Source of the DNA: an uncultured Eubacteriales bacterium
Lineage (GTDB): Bacteria > Bacillota > Clostridia > Lachnospirales > Lachnospiraceae
Direction of reading: 5' to 3'
DNA length: 17,922 nt
Assembly (NCBI GenBank): GCA_900549105.1
Contig: URND01000056.1
Span: forward strand, 1 to 17,922
Made by a program: the position numbers and the translations under genes. The stretch's first letter is position 1. Every line of letters starts with the position of its first letter. The notes below the pieces were generated by a model, which saw nothing but the letters and a program-made list of their open reading frames with translations, was not told the origin of the DNA and made no database searches. This document shows positions 15,015-17,922 of this stretch, in pieces.

Positions 15015-15155
15015 GCTTTTTTTGCTATGAATAATGCCATTTTTTCGACGCTTTCTCCAACCAAACATGCGTTTCAGCAAGGCCTTTTTTCTTTGATAAT
15101 ATGATTTTGAAAACCGATATTCTTTCTTCAAAAGACTTTTTTTGTTTTTTTTCAT
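15000..15155 (-). CDS. Possible small, highly basic protein (51 aa)
   Basis: This is a frame of 51 codons from ATG 15155 to TAA 15000, starting MKKNKKSLLKKEYRFSKSYY. It has 20 Lys/Arg and only 3 acidic residues, and no membrane segment or cysteine. The composition would suit nucleic acid or ribosome binding, but I recognise no family. The upstream SD-like sequence is weak (AAAGAGAA, 6 nt away). It lies on the same strand as the sigma factor, 34 nt before it, and fills most of an otherwise gene-free gap (14966-15316). The A-rich minus strand could produce such a frame by chance, so the call is tentative. Confidence 0.4.
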   Translation of the reverse strand: MKKNKKSLLKKEYRFSKSYYQRKKALLKRMFGWRKRRKNGIIHSKKSDDIL

Positions 15156-15316
15156 TACAAATTCTCTTTTCTCAAACCTACATCCATTTTACACCGGAAG
15201 TACAAAATTAATCCACCTAAAGTTTCCAGTTGTTCGTTACACTTATTGTGTAATTTATTTATACATATCGCATCTAAATTACACCCCTTTCAGTATTTAC
15301 AAAAAGGAGATATATT
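15156..15316. promoter_or_regulatory. Divergent control region between the sigma/amidase unit and the XRE gene
   Basis: The plus-strand XRE promoter is likely TTACAC (15237-15242), 17 bp, TATACA (15260-15265). A possible minus-strand -10, TAAAAT (15186-15191), faces the other way but lacks a good -35. The word TTACAC occurs at 15189-15194, 15237-15242 and 15279-15284, and GTGTAA at 15248-15253. No further gene fits in this 161-nt stretch. Confidence 0.55.
15237..15253. promoter_or_regulatory. Inverted-repeat operator candidate TTACAC-N5-GTGTAA
   Basis: A perfect 6-bp inverted repeat with a 5-nt spacer coincides with the -35 box and spacer of the XRE promoter. This is where an autorepressor would bind. 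Single TTACAC half-sites flank it at 15189 and 15279, on either side of the gap. That the XRE protein is the binder is inference from position. Confidence 0.55.
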
Positions 15317-15628
15317 ATGTCTGATTTTGCAAGCCGCCTCCACGAACTTCGTTTAAAATATTATTGGAACCAAAGCCAACTGGCCAGAAGAGCCGGTGTA
15401 TCTACCAGCCTTATCAGTTCCTATGAAAAGTCTGAACGATATCCTTCGGTGGACATGCTCATAAAACTGTCCGATATATTTTGCTGTACGACAGATTACC
15501 TTCTCGGCCTGGAATATGAAATGAAATTAAACATCAATGGTCTTTCAGATAAACAACTCCAACTCATCGTTGATTTAATCGCTGAATTAAAAAAAGAACA
15601 GATTTCCTCCCTTCCCAAAAAACATTAA
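15317..15628 (+). CDS. XRE-family helix-turn-helix transcriptional regulator
   Basis: The 103-residue protein has one HTH_3 domain (about 6-64): LHELRLKYYWNQSQLARRAGV, then the recognition helix STSLISSYEKSERYPS, then MLIKLSDIFCCTTDYLLG. The short C-terminus (70-103) with GLSDKQLQLIVDLIAEL is probably a dimerisation helix. There is no protease or ligand domain. AAAAAGGAGA lies 8 nt upstream of the ATG. The gene points away from the sigma/amidase unit and has an inverted repeat in its promoter, so self-repression and control of the divergent genes is likely. It does not look phage-borne, as no phage genes are nearby. Confidence 0.9.
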   Translation: MSDFASRLHELRLKYYWNQSQLARRAGVSTSLISSYEKSERYPSVDMLIKLSDIFCCTTDYLLGLEYEMKLNINGLSDKQLQLIVDLIAELKKEQISSLPKKH

Positions 15629-15630
15629 AG

Positions 15631-15639
15631 TGCTATAAT
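15631..15639 (+). promoter_or_regulatory. Extended -10 promoter of yqeY
   Basis: TGCTATAAT is a perfect extended -10 element 3 nt after the XRE stop and 39 nt before the yqeY ATG. The -35 is weak (TTCCCA, 16 bp away), as often with extended -10 promoters. It lets yqeY be expressed apart from the XRE gene. Confidence 0.65.
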
Positions 15640-15677
15640 AAGGATGTAGCTATGACATTAGGATGGGAGGATTTTTA

Positions 15678-16124
15678 ATGGGTAAAATCGAACAGATTCG
15701 CAGCGAAATGGTCGCCGCAATGAAGGCTAAAAATAAGGAACGGAAAGACGCTCTTTCCATGCTTCTCGGCGCCTTAAAAAACAAAGCCATCGACAAGCGC
15801 AGCGACTTAACCGAGACAGAAGAGAATGAGATTGTATTAAAGGAAATCAAACAATTAAAAGAAACTCTGGACTCTGCCCCGGCGAATCGCACCGATATCA
15901 TTGATCAGTGTAAATTCCGTATTCAGGTCTATGAGGAATTTGCGCCAAAATTCATGACAGAAGAAGAAATCAAAGCAACAATTCAGCAGGTCCTTGATAA
16001 ACTTGGGCTCACGGCGCCAACCGCCAAAGATAAAGGCAAAATTATGAAAGAGCTTATGCCCCTTGTCAAAGGCAAGTCCGACGGAAAAGTTGTAAATGCA
16101 CTTGTATCCGAATTTTTTCAATAA
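15678..16124 (+). CDS. yqeY: GatB/YqeY domain protein
   Basis: The 148-residue protein is a stand-alone version of the C-terminal tail domain of GatB, the tRNA-binding part of the Asp/Glu-tRNA amidotransferase. Family features are the N-terminal helix IRSEMVAAMKAKNKERKDALSMLLGALKN, QCKFRIQVYEEFAPKFMTEEEI in the middle and a C-terminal GKIMKELMPLVKGKSDGKVVNALVSEFF (helices and KGK turn; quoted by parts). Its precise role is not established; tRNA or RNA binding is assumed. The start is ATG 15678, with GGGAGG 7 nt upstream. An in-frame ATG at 15663 lies before this SD and is rejected. The length agrees with E. coli YqeY (about 147). Confidence 0.92.
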   Translation: MGKIEQIRSEMVAAMKAKNKERKDALSMLLGALKNKAIDKRSDLTETEENEIVLKEIKQLKETLDSAPANRTDIIDQCKFRIQVYEEFAPKFMTEEEIKATIQQVLDKLGLTAPTAKDKGKIMKELMPLVKGKSDGKVVNALVSEFFQ

Positions 16125-16156
16125 GATAATATTCATTTAACATAAAGGAGTCCAAC

Positions 16157-16762
16157 ATGCGTAAGAAAGATGATATTGTTAAAATATACGATGATATGTT
16201 TAATTTAATCGGCGCAGAAAAATGGTCTGTTGTCCATGAACAGGGGATGCTCCACCAGGTTGTTCATCTCTGGATGTATGGGGACGAACCAAGCGGACGA
16301 TGGATGTACTTTATTCAGCGTTCCAAAGAGCTTGATGTTTTCCCTGGCCTCTACGACCTTCCTGTCAGCGGCCATATTGACCCGGATGAAACTTTTTCCC
16401 ATGCTGTTGTAACGCTCACCCAAGAGCGTCTCGGCTTAAAACTTCTTCCGGAATATTTAAAACATGTGGGAAATATCCGTCAGATTATCGACAGCGATAA
16501 CTATCATGACAATGCATTTTGCCAGATTTACGTTAAATGCCTCAGACTGCCGATACCGGATTTTGAAATCCACGATGCAGAGATGCTTTTTAAAGTAAAA
16601 TACAACGAATTCTGCCGATGGGTAAACTGTCCGACCGGCGAACTTCCAATTTATACACCAAATGGAGAATTTATCAGAAATTCTGTAGAAGCGGACTGGT
16701 GGTGGCCGCGCAAAAATGAATTTACAACGGTTGTTAAGCCTTATATTGACAGCCAGAATTAA
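16157..16762 (+). CDS. NUDIX-fold protein with degenerate Nudix box
   Basis: The 201-residue protein has the fold signature of NUDIX hydrolases, close to the isopentenyl-diphosphate isomerase-like subgroup: HLWMYGDEPSGRWMYFIQRS (37-56), FPGLYDLPVSGHIDPDE (62-78) and a C-terminal VEADWWWPRKNEF. The catalytic box should read G-x5-E-x7-REUxEExGU. Here Gly72 and Glu78 are present, but RE is Thr86-Leu87 and EE is Glu90-Arg91. Two of the three metal-binding glutamates are therefore missing. It may be inactive, use other residues, or act as a sensor. AAAGGAG precedes the ATG; it lies 32 nt after yqeY and is probably co-transcribed. Its TAA overlaps the terminator stem. Confidence 0.85.
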   Translation: MRKKDDIVKIYDDMFNLIGAEKWSVVHEQGMLHQVVHLWMYGDEPSGRWMYFIQRSKELDVFPGLYDLPVSGHIDPDETFSHAVVTLTQERLGLKLLPEYLKHVGNIRQIIDSDNYHDNAFCQIYVKCLRLPIPDFEIHDAEMLFKVKYNEFCRWVNCPTGELPIYTPNGEFIRNSVEADWWWPRKNEFTTVVKPYIDSQN

Positions 16763-16821
16763 AAAGGATGAGGTAGGCGCACTTATGATTTTTATCCTTT
16801 GTGCGATACCTCATCCTTTTT
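16761..16821. terminator. Bidirectional terminator between NUDIX and response-regulator genes
   Basis: AAAAAGGATGAGGTA (16761-16775) pairs perfectly with TACCTCATCCTTTTT (16807-16821), extended by CGCAC (16778-16782) with GTGCG (16801-16805). The A/T ends supply U-tracts in both directions. Both converging genes end with TAA codons that overlap the stem bases. Confidence 0.93.
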
Positions 16822-17566
16822 AGTTTTGACTCAAACGATATCCCAGTCCCCAGACCGTTTCAATATACTTCGTATCCGGGTCAACCTTTTTCAGCTTGCT
16901 GCGCAGATTGCTGATATGTATCTTCACCGCATTATCATCTCCGGTATATGGCTGCCGCCAAACCGCTTCATACAAACTGGCTTTTGTATAAATCCGGTTT
17001 CGATGGCGCATTAAAAGGCTGAGAATCATATATTCTTTTACCGTCAAATCCAATCCCTTATGATTCATCTCTACCTTTTTAATCGAACCGCCGCTGATTT
17101 TCAATCCCTTATACTGATATAACCGCATGTCATGGGACCGTTTATAAGCCTCCCTCATATAATAGGACACTTTCTCTTCCAGTTTTTCCCTGTCCAGCGG
17201 TAACCTCAGCATCGCGTCCAGCGGACTTCCCTGTCCGCCAACGGAAACACCGTTTCTGCCATTCTGCCTGTCTTTCGCTTCCTCCGGGGCCACTTCTTCC
17301 GGTTCCGCTTCCTCCGATTCCTGTTCCTTCGGCCAGATTCCCAAAACAGGAACATCCGAAAACTTTCGAACCTGTTCGAAAATCTTCTGAACATTCTCAT
17401 CAAAACAGCCGACAGCCCAGATAATCATATCAAAGGAATGATTTTTCACCATACACACCAACTCTGCATCCGCTGCTGATACAACCCGGTAACCCATCTC
17501 GGCCAGACAGTCTTCAATCCTCACTCCCAACGGTATCGACTGCTCGGCCAATAAAATAGTCGCCAT
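16820..17566 (-). CDS. OmpR-type winged-helix regulator with pseudo-receiver domain
   Basis: The 248-residue protein has an N-terminal receiver-like domain (about 1-138) and a clear OmpR/PhoB winged helix (about 152-246: LDLTVKEYMILSLLMRHRN, AVKIHISNLRSKLKK, YIETVWGLGYRL). The receiver lacks key residues. The acidic pair near the N-terminus reads AEQ. The phospho-acceptor Asp in beta-3 is Ala51 (FDMIIWAVGC). The beta-5 Lys is replaced in LRLPLDREKL. An acidic, low-complexity stretch (about 81-115, EQESEEAEPEEVAPEE) is inserted after beta-4. It cannot be phosphorylated in the usual way. No histidine kinase gene is in the window. Its DNA-binding half looks intact, so it is probably a working regulator controlled by other means. 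Confidence 0.88.
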   Translation of the reverse strand: MATILLAEQSIPLGVRIEDCLAEMGYRVVSAADAELVCMVKNHSFDMIIWAVGCFDENVQKIFEQVRKFSDVPVLGIWPKEQESEEAEPEEVAPEEAKDRQNGRNGVSVGGQGSPLDAMLRLPLDREKLEEKVSYYMREAYKRSHDMRLYQYKGLKISGGSIKKVEMNHKGLDLTVKEYMILSLLMRHRNRIYTKASLYEAVWRQPYTGDDNAVKIHISNLRSKLKKVDPDTKYIETVWGLGYRLSQN

Positions 17567-17600
17567 CCTGTCATCAATCCTTTTGCTTGAGTTTGCCCCA

Positions 17601-17609
17601 ATTATAGCA
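17601..17609 (-). promoter_or_regulatory. Extended -10 promoter of the pseudo-receiver regulator gene
   Basis: On the minus strand TGCTATAAT is a perfect extended -10 box about 35 nt before ATG 17566. A weak -35 (TTTCTT, 17623-17628) overlaps the U-tract of the preceding terminator. Confidence 0.65.
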
Positions 17610-17620
17610 CATTAACAAAC

Positions 17621-17660
17621 AAAAGAAAAGCGGCACCAATTTATTACAAATCAGTTCCGC
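17621..17660 (-). terminator. Terminator of the coiled-coil protein gene
   Basis: Arms 17630-17642 and 17648-17660 pair over 13 positions with one mismatch and two wobbles around a 5-nt loop. On the minus strand TTTTCTTTTG follows. It lies 26 nt after the coiled-coil gene stop. Confidence 0.72.
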
Positions 17661-17686
17661 CAATTTATCTTTTGTATTTCATCTTT

Positions 17687-17922
17687 TTATTTCTCCAGCA
17701 ATTTTTCTTCCAATTCTGCAATACGCTGCGCCATCTGCTGCCTTACGGCCTCAAATTCTTTCTCTTTCTGTGCTAATGCGGTATTTTTTTCCGTATCCTT
17801 CTCCGCCAGCTTCTGCTCCTGCTCCATAATTTCCCTGGCCTGCTCTTCAATTGTCTGACCCTGCTCCTCAATTGTCTGACCCTGCTTCTGGAGTTCCTCC
17901 TGCATCTCATCAATCATAAGCT
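17687..17922 (-). CDS. Coiled-coil protein, C-terminal part (5' end beyond window)
   Basis: The frame is open to the window edge and ends at 17687, giving about 78 residues. The visible part is all charged coiled coil: EEQGQTIEEQAREIMEQEQK, then AEKDTEKNTALAQKEKEFEAV, ending RIAELEEKLLEK. A seven-residue unit QGQTIEE is repeated, encoded by a 21-bp tandem repeat. The ATG at 17917 has no room for an SD in view and is probably internal. Glu/Gln-rich coiled-coil tails like this occur at the end of Rpn-type PD-(D/E)XK nuclease/transposase-family proteins and many others. Without the N-terminus I cannot name it. Confidence 0.6.
   Translation of the reverse strand, partial: LMIDEMQEELQKQGQTIEEQGQTIEEQAREIMEQEQKLAEKDTEKNTALAQKEKEFEAVRQQMAQRIAELEEKLLEK
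17839..17880. repeat. 21-bp in-frame tandem repeat
   Basis: Two copies, 17839-17859 and 17860-17880, differ at one base (TTC/CTC), and a partial third begins at 17881. Each encodes one heptad of the coiled coil, so copy changes would keep frame and register. Confidence 0.85.

Noticed and set aside
15317..15628. XRE gene as a prophage repressor remnant
   Set aside because: No integrase, phage structural gene or attachment repeat is present around it; the neighbours are housekeeping genes.

Overview
The window looks like chromosomal DNA from an anaerobic, low-to-mid GC Firmicute, most likely a Lachnospiraceae-type clostridium. This rests on strong AGGAGG-type ribosome binding sites, a V-type rather than F-type ATPase cluster, a CwlD-like sporulation/germination amidase, and protein sequences typical of gut Clostridia. 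No phage, insertion sequence, CRISPR array, tRNA or rRNA was seen. The species call is inference from family resemblance.

Layout. (1) 1-541, plus strand: the C-terminal part of a LarE-type sulfur transferase, followed by an ~87 bp compound palindrome. (2) 680-1300, plus: a Mn-type superoxide dismutase, ending at a two-way terminator and a 14-bp tandem repeat. (3) 1430-3010, minus: a three-gene operon with a double-ACT protein, a sugar-phosphate-type nucleotidyltransferase and a small unknown protein, driven by a near-consensus promoter at 3047-3075. (4) 3146-11817, minus: a complete nine-gene V-type ATPase operon in the order H/G(ntpF)-I-K-E-C-F(ntpG)-A-B-D, with promoter and terminator visible. 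The rotor subunit K keeps the sodium-binding residues known from Enterococcus hirae, so a sodium pump or synthase is likely. (5) 12002-13585, minus: a Sua5/YwlC-type threonylcarbamoyl-AMP synthase and dCMP deaminase, with their own promoter and terminator. (6) 13675-15155, minus: a possible 51-residue very basic peptide, an ECF-like sigma factor and a CwlD-like amidase. (7) 15317-16762, plus: an XRE regulator divergent from (6), then YqeY and a NUDIX-fold protein with a degraded catalytic box. (8) 16820-17922, minus: an OmpR-type regulator whose receiver domain has lost its phospho-acceptor Asp and gained an acidic insert, preceded by the end of a coiled-coil protein with a 21-bp tandem repeat.

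How they work together. The ATPase genes form one machine: a catalytic A3B3 head, a D/F central shaft, C as the rotor-shaft adaptor, E with H/G as peripheral stalks, and K with I as the membrane ion channel. The sigma factor, amidase and divergent XRE gene may form a small regulatory unit, because repeated TTACAC/GTGTAA sites lie between the diverging genes. The other genes are housekeeping functions with no obvious link to each other.

The items most worth a second look are the pseudo-receiver regulator, the XRE operator with the basic peptide/sigma/amidase unit, the degenerate NUDIX box, and the compound palindrome between larE and sodA. I did not see a clear, wholly new multi-gene system.
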